Shown one piece after another: positions 26,398 through 34,108 of a stretch of DNA of 64,000 nucleotides (positions within the stretch are counted from its first letter, which is position 1; every line of letters starts with the position of its first letter). The DNA is from VRUE01 sp963699225 (lineage in GTDB: Bacteria > Actinomycetota > Thermoleophilia > Solirubrobacterales > 70-9): assembly GCA_963699225.1 (NCBI GenBank), contig OY969423.1:930001-994000 (forward strand), given 5' to 3'. The position numbers and the translations under genes are program-made. The notes under the pieces are model-generated. The model saw only the letters and a list, made by a program, of their open reading frames with translations, was not told the origin of the DNA and did not search any database.

Positions 26398-26781
26398 TTG
26401 CTGACACACCGCCCCCATCTGATCGCCTCAGCTTCAGCGGTTCTGGTTGCCCTTGTACTGGCTGCATGCGGAGACTCGGCGCAGCCTGGCTTCACGGTCG
26501 GCGACGGCCCACCCAAGAACCCATCGGATTGGTCCTGGGGGCACCCCTCCCCCGAGATGACCGACGCAGCCGAGGACCTGATCTCGAGCAAGCACGGCGA
26601 CAGTTACGCCTCTCCCGAATGCCTACCCGCCAAAAGTCTCGACGGCAGCGGAGAATTCAACTTCGACTGCACAGCCGAAGATCGGCAATGGGGGAAACGG
26701 GTCAAGCTCGACGTAATCGTCTACGGCACCGATTCGGGTGAGCCCGGTTTGGGAATCCTCCAAAACGTCTGGAGCCGTTAG
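26398..26781 (+). CDS. Small lipoprotein, hypothetical
   Basis: A 127-residue protein with a TTG start. The signal peptide ends in a canonical lipobox LAAC (Cys 24). The mature region is short and polar, with PGFTVGDGPPKNPSDWSWGHPSPEMTDAAEDLIS and two Cys in SPECLPAKSL and NFDCTAEDRQ, which probably form a disulfide. No domain is recognised. It is divergent from the SnoaL-like gene. The next 320 bp downstream may carry a relic of another exported protein. Confidence 0.65.
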   Translation: MLTHRPHLIASASAVLVALVLAACGDSAQPGFTVGDGPPKNPSDWSWGHPSPEMTDAAEDLISSKHGDSYASPECLPAKSLDGSGEFNFDCTAEDRQWGKRVKLDVIVYGTDSGEPGLGILQNVWSR

Positions 26782-27101
26782 CCCCCGGCAGCTGGCTCAA
26801 CGTTGGTTCGGCGGAGGGCCACGGCGTGCACGCGACAGGCGCCGCCATCCACGAGCTCATGAAGGCGGATGGCGGCCCGCCCAAGGAAGGCAAGTACCGA
26901 TGTCGCCCGCTTCATGGCGGGACTCGGGAGTGGTCCCACCTCACGCTCAGCTCCACCGGGCCACCCAAACCCCCACCCTGCAAGGCGATGCCCGGACATC
27001 CAGCCCGGCCTCGGTGGGACCGATGGTGAGGGGCCATTCGAAGCTCAATCACGGCTGGGGTCAGCCCGACTCGCCGGTCCAACTCGAGGAGACGCCAGAA
27101 A
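26782..27101 (+). other. Gene-poor spacer, possible decayed ORF
   Basis: There is no convincing gene in these 320 bp. A GTG-started frame at 26826-27029 reads AAIHELMKADGG and YRCRPLHGGTREWSHLT, which resembles the C-terminal Cys/Trp pattern of small exported actinobacterial proteins. It then runs into low-complexity Pro codons, so at best it is a remnant. A ribosome-binding site GAGGAGACG for the decapeptide-repeat gene lies at the end. Confidence 0.25.
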
Positions 27102-27890
27102 ATGAAGAGGATTCGCGGAAAGCTGACCTACGCCAACGTGGTCGCGACCATCGCCCTGTTTCTCGCCGTCGGCGGGGCCAGCGCGATGGCGGCAAGCCAG
27201 CTCGCCAAGAACAGCGTCGGCGCCAAGCAGCTGAAGAGCAACGCGGTCACCGCGGCGAAGATCAAGACGGGCGCGGTCACCTCGCCGAAGGTCGCCGCTG
27301 GCGCGATCGGTGCCACGCAGCTCGCTAACGGCGCGGTGGGCACCAGCGCGCTTGGAAACGGCGCGGTCACCGACGGCAAGCTCGCCGACGGAGCGGTCTC
27401 GACCGCGAAGCTCCTCGACGGCTCCGTTACCGGTGGCAAGCTCGCCGCCGGATCGGTCGGCAATGGCCAGCTCGGCAGCGGCTCGGTCAGCGCCGACAAG
27501 CTCGGCGACGGCTCGGTGACCACGGCTAAGATTCCCGACGGCTCGATCACCGAAAACAAGCTAGCCGACCATTACCTCACCGCGAGCACGGTGGGGGTTC
27601 CCATCGCCGGCGCCAACGTCTCCTCATCGGGGACGGTCCTGCGGTGGTTCAACCGTTTCGGTGGCATGCCGACGGTCGAACACACGTCGACGGGCTTCTA
27701 CGTCCTCAGCTTCCCTGGCCTCGAAGAACAGGGCGGGGTGAGCAGCTCGATCGCAACCGCGACGCTGATCGGCAACGCGGGTGAGATCTCGCGCAATAGC
27801 GCTGGCAACAATCCTGCGGTCGAAACGTACGACTCCGCCGGTGCGCCAACCAACGAGCAGTTCGAGTTCACCTTGATCGCAGCCGGATGA
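27102..27890 (+). CDS. Decapeptide-repeat exported protein
   Basis: A 262-residue protein. The basic N-terminus MKRIRGKLTYANVVATIALFLAVGGASAMA is a signal peptide or anchor. Residues 37-156 are twelve tandem 10-residue units of consensus G-[AS]-V-x-x-x-[KQ]-[LI]-x-[ND] (examples GAVTDGKLAD and GSVSADKLGD), i.e. 30-bp DNA repeats. Such a repeat should form a beta-helix or fibre. Residues 165-262 form a beta-rich C-terminal domain (STGFYVLSFPGLEEQGGVSSS, NEQFEFTLIAAG). I recall many copies of this architecture in Thermoleophilia genomes; function unknown, probably envelope. A strong terminator follows. Confidence 0.85.
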   Translation: MKRIRGKLTYANVVATIALFLAVGGASAMAASQLAKNSVGAKQLKSNAVTAAKIKTGAVTSPKVAAGAIGATQLANGAVGTSALGNGAVTDGKLADGAVSTAKLLDGSVTGGKLAAGSVGNGQLGSGSVSADKLGDGSVTTAKIPDGSITENKLADHYLTASTVGVPIAGANVSSSGTVLRWFNRFGGMPTVEHTSTGFYVLSFPGLEEQGGVSSSIATATLIGNAGEISRNSAGNNPAVETYDSAGAPTNEQFEFTLIAAG

Positions 27891-27907
27891 GGCTCGAGGC
27901 GTAGCTT

Positions 27908-27939
27908 GACCGCGGCGGGCCTGGTAGGCCGCCGCGGTC
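27908..27939 (+). terminator. Hairpin terminator after the decapeptide-repeat gene
   Basis: The stem GACCGCGGCGG/CCGCCGCGGTC extends by CCT/AGG with one bulged G around loop GGT, 17 bp after the stop. A C-rich rather than T-rich tract follows. It lies between the CDS and the tRNA-Pro gene on the other strand. Confidence 0.7.
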
Positions 27940-27974
27940 CCCTCACCCCTCTGCGGAGCTATGCGGATCGGGCA

Positions 27975-28048
27975 TCGGGGAGACAGGATTTGAACCTGCG
28001 ACCGCTCGGCCCCCAGCCGAGTGCGCTACCAGACTGCGCCACTCCCCG
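27975..28048 (-). tRNA. tRNA-Pro (GGG)
   Basis: A 74-nt cloverleaf. Acceptor CGGGGAG/CTCCCCG with discriminator A. Anticodon stem CTCGG/CCGAG with loop CTGGGGG gives anticodon GGG. T-loop is TTCAAAT. Position 1 is C, as in bacterial tRNA-Pro. Confidence 0.96.
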
Positions 28049-28078
28049 TGGCTGGATTACATTCTTACGGATTCATCC

Positions 28079-28149
28079 GCGGCGGTAGCTCAACGGTAGA
28101 GCCTCAGCCTTCCAAGCTGATGACGCGAGTTCGATTCTCGTCCGCCGCT
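28079..28149 (+). tRNA. tRNA-Gly (UCC)
   Basis: A 71-nt cloverleaf. Acceptor GCGGCGG/CCGCCGC with discriminator T(U). Anticodon stem TCAGC/GCTGA with loop CTTCCAA gives anticodon UCC. T-loop is TTCGATT. It is divergent from tRNA-Pro, 30 bp away, and precedes the lipoprotein gene at 28215 by 65 bp. Confidence 0.95.
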
Positions 28150-28214
28150 CTCTCTCGAACCGCGGACAGGCGGGCGCTCAAGACTCGCGCCGATCGGTCC
28201 GATGCAGAGCGGGA

Positions 28215-29435
28215 ATGCGCTTCTCGCCGGGGAGATCTCTCGCCTTGCTGCTCGTGATCGTCGCCTGCCTGGGCGTGCTCGCTGGCTGTGGGAGCTCCGG
28301 CGACGACGAGACATCGGCCTCCTCCCCATCCCAGGCCGCCCTCGTTCCCTGGCCGCTCTTCGGGCGGGTGCCGGAGCGAACGCATTACCTGCCGGCCAAG
28401 GAGCTCTTTCTCGATCCGCCGCTGAAGGAAGCGTGGTCGATCAACACGCACGCGCTGATCGAGTTTCCGCCGGCGATCGCGGATGGGGTCGCCTACGTGG
28501 TCAACAAGTACGGCAACGCCAGGGCGGTGCGGCTGAGCGATCGCAAGATCCTCTGGGAACGGAACACCAATCCGCAGGACAAGGGCAAACCGACGGACGT
28601 GACCGGGCCGGTCTACCACGAAGGCAGGGTCTTCTTCGCCGATGTCGACGGCGATCTGGTCGCGGTCGATGCCCAGAGCGGCCACGAAGCCTGGAAGCGC
28701 AAACTCGTCGGCCACCTCGAATCCTCGCCGATGGCCGTCGGCGGCACGCTCTACCTCGGCACCGACAAGACCAACGTGGTCGCTTTGCGGTCCTCCGACG
28801 GCAAGGTGCTCTGGCAGTTCAACTCGCCGGCGGCGATCAAAGCCAGCCCCAGCTTCCACGACGGCCGCCTCTACGTCGCCGATTACGAGAGCGGCGTCTT
28901 CTGCCTCGACGCCAAGGACGGCAAGCTGATCTGGCGCACCAACACCTCGAAGGTGCCGCCCTTCGGCGAGGGGGGCTTCTTCTCCTCGCCGGCGATCGCC
29001 TTCGGCCGCGTCTACGCCGCCCGCGACGACGGCACCGTCTTCGCCTTCGACGAAAAGGACGGCAAGGTCGATTGGTCCTTCCCGACCAACAACTCCATCT
29101 ACGGCTCACCGGCCGCCGCCCGCGTCCCCGGCACGCCGCCAAGCGTCTACATCGGCTCCTATGACGAGCACCTCTACGCGCTCGACGCGCGCAGCGGCAG
29201 GCAGCGCTGGCGCTACGACGTCGGCGGCCCGATCCCCGGCACCTCGACCGTGATCGGCCACACCGTCTACGCCTCGAGCTTCAAGACCCGCAAGACGATC
29301 GGGGTCGACGCGCGCACCCATCACAAGACCTTCGAGCTGAAGCAGGCCGGCTACACGCCGATGGTCTCCGACGGTCGCCGCCTCTACCTGATCGGCTACT
29401 ACGAGCTGATCGGCCTGCAGCCAACCCAGCCCTGA
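28215..29435 (+). CDS. PQQ-like beta-propeller lipoprotein
   Basis: A 406-residue exported lipoprotein with lipobox LAGC (Cys 25) and a Ser/Asp linker. The mature chain holds seven to eight PQQ-like/BamB-like blades of the type GRVYAARDDGTVFAFDEKDGKVDWSF and GTLYLGTDKTNVVALRSSDGKVLWQF. PWPLFGRVPERTHYLP at the mature N-terminus is the usual opening. It should be a membrane-tethered propeller scaffold. True PQQ enzyme residues are not seen, and BamB itself is unlikely in an actinobacterium. It follows tRNA-Gly by 65 bp and is followed by a hairpin. Confidence 0.87.
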   Translation: MRFSPGRSLALLLVIVACLGVLAGCGSSGDDETSASSPSQAALVPWPLFGRVPERTHYLPAKELFLDPPLKEAWSINTHALIEFPPAIADGVAYVVNKYGNARAVRLSDRKILWERNTNPQDKGKPTDVTGPVYHEGRVFFADVDGDLVAVDAQSGHEAWKRKLVGHLESSPMAVGGTLYLGTDKTNVVALRSSDGKVLWQFNSPAAIKASPSFHDGRLYVADYESGVFCLDAKDGKLIWRTNTSKVPPFGEGGFFSSPAIAFGRVYAARDDGTVFAFDEKDGKVDWSFPTNNSIYGSPAAARVPGTPPSVYIGSYDEHLYALDARSGRQRWRYDVGGPIPGTSTVIGHTVYASSFKTRKTIGVDARTHHKTFELKQAGYTPMVSDGRRLYLIGYYELIGLQPTQP

Positions 29436-29455
29436 CCTTGCCGAAACCGTCTCAG

Positions 29456-29475
29456 CCCGCGTATTTCGCGGGTTT
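29456..29475 (+). terminator. Hairpin terminator after the propeller lipoprotein gene
   Basis: CCCGCG/CGCGGG around loop TATTT, followed by TTT, 20 bp after the stop. The opposite strand reads into it from the convergent NlpC/P60-like gene ending at 29481, but on that side it lacks a clear T-run. Confidence 0.5.
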
Positions 29476-29480
29476 CGAAC

Positions 29481-30302
29481 TCAGTAACCGGGCGGGTGGC
29501 GGGCGACGAAGCCGGCGGGCGGTGTGCCGGCGACGTGCCAGCGCGGGCCGCTGCCGCGGGCGTCGCCGACGGTGTCCCAGCGCAGGCCGGCGATCACCGC
29601 GTAGGCATGGGTGGCGCTGGCGTAGACGGTGATCCAGCGGCCGAGGCCGGGGGCGCCCCAGCTCTCGAGCGGACCCGAGGCGAGCGGCTCGGAGAGGAAG
29701 CCACCGCCGGCGAGGGCATAGCTGACCGCGCCCGAGCAGTCATAGCCACGGGCATACCAAGAGCCGTGGCCGCCGCCCCAGATGTAGGGGCGGCCGACGA
29801 TCGTGTTGGCGGCGTTGATCACGCCGGCAACGCGTTCGGGCGCACCGGCCGGCGCAAGGGCGATGCCGCTGACGTAGGTCGCGGTCGGGTCGCCGTATTT
29901 GTTGGGGGTCGCGGGGATGCGGGCGACGAGCGGTTCGCCGTGGTTCCCGGGCGGCGGTGGAATCGGCCCGTTGGTACCGGCGGAGGCTGGCGGCAGTGGA
30001 TCACCAGGTTTGTAACTGCTGCCTTCGCCTGAATACACCGACGCCGCGGCGGGCTCCGCGGCCACCTTCTCGGCGGTGGACGAGCCTTCGTACTTGGCGC
30101 TCAGGTAGACGAGGCTGCCTTCGATCGCGTCGAGAACGCCGCTCGCCTTGGCGGCGGTCATCAGTGTCTTGCCCAGCGGATCGGCGCCTTCCCCGTCCTG
30201 GTCAGCAGAAGCCGCGCGTGCGGTTGCCGTGACCAGCAAGCCGAGAACAAGCATCGTCAAGGCCAAAAGTCGCAGCGCAGTCCCGTTTTGCAGCCTGCTC
30301 AT
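29481..30302 (-). CDS. NlpC/P60-like secreted cysteine hydrolase, long form
   Basis: A 273-residue exported protein. The signal peptide covers about residues 8-32 (LLALTMLVLGLLVTATARAAS). A helical and low-complexity Pro/Gly region (33-125) precedes a C-terminal NlpC/P60-type domain: GRPYIWGGGHGSWYARGYDCSGAVSYAL with nucleophile Cys 189, then ATHAYAVIAGLRWDT with the catalytic His. Such enzymes cleave peptidoglycan stem peptides. The domain is close to that of the divergent gene at 30327, and the two start codons are only 24 bp apart. A GPRWHVAGTPPAGFVARHPPGY tail is shared by both. Confidence 0.85.
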   Translation of the reverse strand: MSRLQNGTALRLLALTMLVLGLLVTATARAASADQDGEGADPLGKTLMTAAKASGVLDAIEGSLVYLSAKYEGSSTAEKVAAEPAAASVYSGEGSSYKPGDPLPPASAGTNGPIPPPPGNHGEPLVARIPATPNKYGDPTATYVSGIALAPAGAPERVAGVINAANTIVGRPYIWGGGHGSWYARGYDCSGAVSYALAGGGFLSEPLASGPLESWGAPGLGRWITVYASATHAYAVIAGLRWDTVGDARGSGPRWHVAGTPPAGFVARHPPGY

Positions 30303-30326
30303 CGCTCAGAACTGTACCCTCGCGCA

Positions 30327-30887
30327 ATGCACGCTCGGCGCTTCTCGCGCGCCCTTATCTGTCTCGCAACACTCGGCGCCTGCGCCGCGGCCGCGCCGCT
30401 GGCCGCTGCCGAACCGGCGCCCTGGGGTGCCGGCTGCATGCCGACCCCAGCTGGGGCGAGCCGCACCAGCGCCAACTGCGGCGCCGAACTCGGCAACGGC
30501 CGCGCGATCGCTCCCGCCGGGGCCCCGGAGGCGGTCAAGCGGGCGATCGCGGCCGCCAACCAGATTGACGGCAGGCCCTACGTCTGGGGCGGCGGTCATG
30601 TCAGCTTCCTCTCGCGCGGCTACGACTGCTCGGGCGCGGTCAGCTACGTGCTGCACGCGGCCGGCCTGCTCGACCAGACGATGGTCTCCGGTCAACTCGC
30701 CTACTGGGGCGAGGGCGGCCTTGGCAGCTGGATCACCGTCTACGCCAACAACGAGCACGTCTTCATGGTCATCGCCGGTCTGCGCTTCGATACCCGCGAC
30801 GACCCGCCCGGCATCAACGGACCCCGCTGGCACCGGGCCAGGGTGGAACCACCCGGCTTCGCCGCCCGCCATCCCTCCGGGCTCTAG
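30327..30887 (+). CDS. NlpC/P60-like secreted cysteine hydrolase, short form
   Basis: A 186-residue exported protein starting MHARRFSRALICLATLGACAAAAPLAAAEP (ATG 30327). The catalytic domain starts at APAGAPEAVKRAI, with GRPYVWGGGHVSFLSRGYDCSGAVSYVL (Cys 101) and EHVFMVIAGLRFDT (His). It ends GPRWHRARVEPPGFAARHPSGL, parallel to its divergent neighbour, but it lacks that protein's long linker. Two extra Cys (GCMPTP and ANCGAE) may pair in the mature N-terminus. The stop shares a CTAG with the convergent dihydrofolate-reductase-like gene. Confidence 0.85.
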   Translation: MHARRFSRALICLATLGACAAAAPLAAAEPAPWGAGCMPTPAGASRTSANCGAELGNGRAIAPAGAPEAVKRAIAAANQIDGRPYVWGGGHVSFLSRGYDCSGAVSYVLHAAGLLDQTMVSGQLAYWGEGGLGSWITVYANNEHVFMVIAGLRFDTRDDPPGINGPRWHRARVEPPGFAARHPSGL

Positions 30888-31444
30888 CGCCTCACGCAGT
30901 AGCGGAGGTAGGCGAAGCCGCTATCGAAGCGGCGCTGCTCCAGCAACTCGAGCCGCGCGAATACACCGTCGGGAAGCGAGCGCTTGCCGGCACCCACCAC
31001 AACTGGAGCGAGGAACACCTGGCACTCGTCGACCAGGCCCTCCCTGAATGCCCGAGCCGCGATCTCGGCGCCCCCGATCGCGACGTCGCGACTCACCGAT
31101 GTGACCAGCTCGCGCACCGCGCGAGGATCGAACTCCCGCTCAAGCCTCGTCCGCGCGCTCGACACCTCCTCCAGCGTGCGCGAGTAGACGACCTTGTCGG
31201 CGGCGCGCCAGATCTCAGCGAAGTCGCGCATAACCTGCGCCTGGTTGGGTCCAGTGTCCACTGTCTCCCAGAAGACCATCGTCTCGTACATCCGCCGCCC
31301 GTGGAGATAGGTCCCGACCGCTCGCTCGAGCTCGTTGACGAAGGCGTGCACCTCCTCGTCGGGCGCGGCCCAGTCGAAGTTGCCGTCCGCGTCGGCGACG
31401 TAGCCGTCGAGCGAGGAAATCGTCGAGTAGATCAGGCGAGCCAT
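30884..31444 (-). CDS. Dihydrofolate reductase-family (RibD C-terminal-like) protein
   Basis: A 186-residue protein opening ARLIYSTISSLDGYVADADGNFDWAAPDEE, the standard start of the RibD_C/DHFR-like family. GTYLHGRRMYETMVFWE and DVAIGGAEIAARAFREGLVDECQVFLAPVVVGAGK follow, forming the NADPH-binding fold. It is a stand-alone reductase of unknown substrate; true FolA motifs and a deaminase domain are missing. The start lies 26 bp downstream of the PPK2 stop in the same direction. Its stop overlaps the NlpC-like stop in one CTAG. Confidence 0.87.
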   Translation of the reverse strand: MARLIYSTISSLDGYVADADGNFDWAAPDEEVHAFVNELERAVGTYLHGRRMYETMVFWETVDTGPNQAQVMRDFAEIWRAADKVVYSRTLEEVSSARTRLEREFDPRAVRELVTSVSRDVAIGGAEIAARAFREGLVDECQVFLAPVVVGAGKRSLPDGVFARLELLEQRRFDSGFAYLRYCVRR

Positions 31445-31470
31445 TGGATGGAGCTATACCCGAAGGTCGC

Positions 31471-32277
31471 CTACTCGACCAGATAGCGGGTCGGTACGAA
31501 GGTCTGTGAATCGACCGGCGGCCGCACGTAGGCGCGCTCCTGGCGCGGCGGAAGCTCGACCTTTTCCGCCGGGACCGACTCGTAGGGAATCTGCTCGAGC
31601 AAGTGGCTGATCAGGTTGAGCCGGGCGGTGCGCTTGTCGTCGGCCTCGACCACGAACCAGGGCGAGTCCTTGGTGTCCGTGTAGGCGAACATCTCATCCT
31701 TGGCCTCGGCGTAGTCGACCCAGCGCGCCCGCGCCTCGAGGTCGATCGGGCTCAGCTTCCACTGCTTGACCGGGTCCTCGATCCGGGCCTTGAAGCGGCG
31801 CTCCTGCTCCTCGTCGGAGATCGAGAGCCAGTACTTGACCAGGATCAGCCCGGAGCGCATCAGGATCCGCTCGAAGCTCGGGGTCGAGCGCATGAACTCC
31901 TGGTACTCCTCCTCGCTGCAGAAGCCCATCACCCGCTCGACTCCGGCGCGGTTGTACCAACTGCGATCGAAGAGGACCATCTCGCCGCCCGCCGGCAGGT
32001 GGGCCACGTAGCGCTGGAAATACCACTCGCTCCGCTCGCGCTCGGTCGGTACGCCAAGCGCGACCGTCCGCACCACCCGCGAGCTGGTCCGCTCGGTGAT
32101 CCGCTTGATCACCCCGCCCTTGCCGGCGGTGTCGCGGCCCTCGAAGAGCACCGCGACCCGCAGCCCGGTGTGGACGATCCACTCCTGCAGCCGCACCAAC
32201 TCCTCCTGCAGGCGGGCCAGCTCCTTCTCGTACTGCTTCTTGCTCAGGACCTGGGGCGAGTCGTCGCTATGCGCCAC
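31471..32277 (-). CDS. ppk2: Polyphosphate kinase 2 (PPK2)
   Basis: A 268-residue enzyme of normal one-domain length, transferring phosphate between polyphosphate and nucleotides. Walker A is FEGRDTAGKGG (46-55). The second signature is EMVLFDRSWYNRAGVE near 99-113, with the Asp and Arg that bind polyP. The lid region has RSTPSFERILMRSGLILVKYWLSIS and KQWKLSPIDLEARARWVDY. Whether it is class I (NDP), II or III (NMP) cannot be settled by eye. The N-terminal helix KKQYEKELARLQEELVRLQEW suggests oligomer contacts. A His-rich secreted peptide gene starts 219 bp upstream of its start. Confidence 0.93.
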   Translation of the reverse strand: MAHSDDSPQVLSKKQYEKELARLQEELVRLQEWIVHTGLRVAVLFEGRDTAGKGGVIKRITERTSSRVVRTVALGVPTERERSEWYFQRYVAHLPAGGEMVLFDRSWYNRAGVERVMGFCSEEEYQEFMRSTPSFERILMRSGLILVKYWLSISDEEQERRFKARIEDPVKQWKLSPIDLEARARWVDYAEAKDEMFAYTDTKDSPWFVVEADDKRTARLNLISHLLEQIPYESVPAEKVELPPRQERAYVRPPVDSQTFVPTRYLVE

Positions 32278-32301
32278 GCCCCAAGCCTAAGCCCGTGACC
32301 C

Positions 32302-32496
32302 CTAGTGGTGATTTGGGCCGTCGTCGTTGCCGTGGCGGTGGTCGCCCTTGTGATGGTGGTGGTGCTTGCCGTTGTGGTGATGGTGCTGCTCATGGCCGGG
32401 CGGGTCATCGGCGCCGTGGCTCGCGATCGCCACACCGCTGCCACCGATCGCCATCACGCCTGCAATCGCAAGTGCCGCTGACATTCGCTTCAGCAT
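32302..32496 (-). CDS. Small secreted His-rich peptide
   Basis: A 64-residue protein starting MLKRMSAALAIAGVMAIGGSGVAIASHGADD at ATG 32496 behind GAGGAGG. A signal peptide with probable cleavage near AIA-SHG leaves a mature peptide of about 40 residues in which His makes up roughly 40 percent (EQHHHH, KHHHHH, DHRHG, PNHH). It is almost certainly able to bind Zn, Ni or Cu outside the membrane. It lies 24 bp upstream of ppk2 in the same direction, so co-transcription is possible. It is divergent from the MFS efflux gene. I know no named family for it. Confidence 0.7.
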   Translation of the reverse strand: MLKRMSAALAIAGVMAIGGSGVAIASHGADDPPGHEQHHHHNGKHHHHHKGDHRHGNDDGPNHH

Positions 32497-32601
32497 CTCT
32501 GCCTCCTCGAGGACGAGTTTCCGGTCGTGGCTTGCGCCCCGGGGCCGCGTGAAAAGAGGGGTACGGGTGGCCCCTGCTCGAGGTTCATCTGCCCGAAACC
32601 C

Positions 32602-32637
32602 TTGACAAGGAAACATTAGGTACTTAACCTTTTGGTA
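32602..32637 (+). promoter_or_regulatory. Promoter with operator-like repeat upstream of the MFS gene
   Basis: TTGACA (32602-32607), 17-bp spacer, TAACCT (32625-32630) as -35 and -10. The start site would fall within a few bases of ATG 32642, so the mRNA is nearly leaderless; no ribosome-binding site is seen. AGGTACTTAACCT (32618-32630, AGGT/ACCT halves) overlaps the -10, and GGTAC recurs at 32634, suggesting a MarR-type repressor site. Confidence 0.6.
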
Positions 32638-32641
32638 CCGA

Positions 32642-34108
32642 ATGTCTGACGCCAAGCAGAGCACCGATCGGATCGAGCCGTACGTCTGGAAGATCGCCGG
32701 CGTCGTGATCCTCGGCATGATGATGTCGATCCTCGATACGACGATCGTCAACGTCGCCCTCGACACCCTCGGCCGCGACCTGCACAGCACGATCGCGCAG
32801 ATCCAGTGGGTGGCGACCGGCTACCTGCTGGCGCTGGCGGCAGTGATCCCGCTGACCGGCTGGGCGGCGCGCCGCTTCGGCGCCAAGCGCGTCTACCTCT
32901 GCTCGATCGTCCTCTTTACGATCGGCTCGGCGCTCTGCGGGCTGGCCGAAACGAGCACCTCGCTGATCCTCTTCCGCGTCCTACAGGGAGTCGGCGGCGG
33001 CATGATCATGCCGGTCTCGCAGATGATCATGGCCGAGGTCGCCGGCCCCAAGCGCATGGGACGGGTGATGGGCGTCGTCGTGATGCCGGCGATGCTGGCG
33101 CCGATCCTCGGCCCCGTCGTCGGTGGCCTGATCCTGGAAAACCTGCACTGGTCCTGGATCTTCTTCGTCAACGTGCCGATCGGGATCGTCGCCGCGATCC
33201 TCGGCATGCGGATGCTGCCCGACTCAAAGCTCGGCGAGGCGGGCAAGCTCGACGTCACCGGACTGGTCCTGCTGGTGACCGGGATGCCGCTGATCGTCTA
33301 CGGCCTCTCGGAGATCGGCACCAGGGGGAGCTTCACCGCGCCGACCGTGGTCTGGCCGATCGTGGCGGGAATCGCGATGCTGATCGCCTTTGGTTGGCAC
33401 GCACTGCGTACGGAGCGGCCGCTGCTCGACGTGCGCCTCTACGCCAACCGCATCTTTGCCGCCGCCTCGCTGACCACCTTCGGCCTCGGCGCGGCGCTCT
33501 TCGGGGCGATGATCCTGGTCCCGCTCTACTACCAGCAGGTGCGCGGCGAGAGCGTGATCGTGACCGGGCTCCTGGTCGGCCCCCAGGGCCTCGGCATGCT
33601 CTTCGTCGCCCCATTTACCGCCCGCCTCACCCAGCGCTTCGGCGGTGGCCGCGTCGCCCTCGTCGGCGTCTCGATCCTCTGCCTCACCTCGCTGCCCTTC
33701 GCCTTCATCGGCGCCGACACCTCGATCCTCGGGATCTCGCTGCTGCTGCTGCTGCGTGGCGTCGGCATCGGCCTCTCCTTCATCCCCACCACCACCGTCG
33801 CCTTCGCCTCGCTGCGCACCGACCAGCTCTCCGACGCGACGCCGCAGATGAACGTCCTGCAACGGGTCGGCGGCGCGATCGGCACCGCGGTGCTGGCGGT
33901 CGTGCTGCAGCGAGCGAGCGCCGGCGCCAGCACGCCCGCCGAGCTCGCCGGCGCCTTCGGCACCGCCTACTGGTGGGCCTTCGGAATCGCCACCCTGGCG
34001 TTCATCCCCTGCGTCGTGCTGCTGCGTGCCGAGCGACGGATTCCCCCCCACGCGCCGACCGAGGCGGAGGAGATCGCCGAGGTCGAGCTGGAGCCGCTCG
34101 GTGCGTGA
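32642..34108 (+). CDS. MFS multidrug efflux transporter, DHA2 (EmrB/QacA) family
   Basis: A 488-residue transporter with about 14 membrane helices. Helix 1 carries MSILDTTIVNVALDTL, the DHA2 hallmark with Asp in the membrane. Next come IQWVATGYLLALAAVIPLTGWAARRFGAKR (motif A), LFRVLQGVGGGMIMPVSQMI, and motif C in MLAPILGPVVGGLI. It should exchange protons for hydrophobic drugs at the cytoplasmic membrane. A MarR regulator overlaps the last 8 bp, making a two-gene operon, with a promoter/operator directly in front of the ATG. The C-terminus is charged and cytoplasmic. Confidence 0.93.
   Translation: MSDAKQSTDRIEPYVWKIAGVVILGMMMSILDTTIVNVALDTLGRDLHSTIAQIQWVATGYLLALAAVIPLTGWAARRFGAKRVYLCSIVLFTIGSALCGLAETSTSLILFRVLQGVGGGMIMPVSQMIMAEVAGPKRMGRVMGVVVMPAMLAPILGPVVGGLILENLHWSWIFFVNVPIGIVAAILGMRMLPDSKLGEAGKLDVTGLVLLVTGMPLIVYGLSEIGTRGSFTAPTVVWPIVAGIAMLIAFGWHALRTERPLLDVRLYANRIFAAASLTTFGLGAALFGAMILVPLYYQQVRGESVIVTGLLVGPQGLGMLFVAPFTARLTQRFGGGRVALVGVSILCLTSLPFAFIGADTSILGISLLLLLRGVGIGLSFIPTTTVAFASLRTDQLSDATPQMNVLQRVGGAIGTAVLAVVLQRASAGASTPAELAGAFGTAYWWAFGIATLAFIPCVVLLRAERRIPPHAPTEAEEIAEVELEPLGA

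Noticed and set aside
26826..27029. Possible small exported protein (ELMKADGG, YRCRPLHGG)
   Set aside because: No signal peptide, quick run into Pro-rich low complexity, and no good ribosome-binding site. Kept only as a possible relic in the spacer note.
27200..27570. Regular ~30-bp repeats that could be read as a CRISPR array
   Set aside because: Repeats are contiguous codons of one ORF, degenerate at wobble positions, with no spacers and no cas genes.
28215..29435. PQQ-dependent dehydrogenase
   Set aside because: Only propeller blades are seen. The catalytic Asp/Ca site and disulfide ring of true PQQ enzymes are absent.
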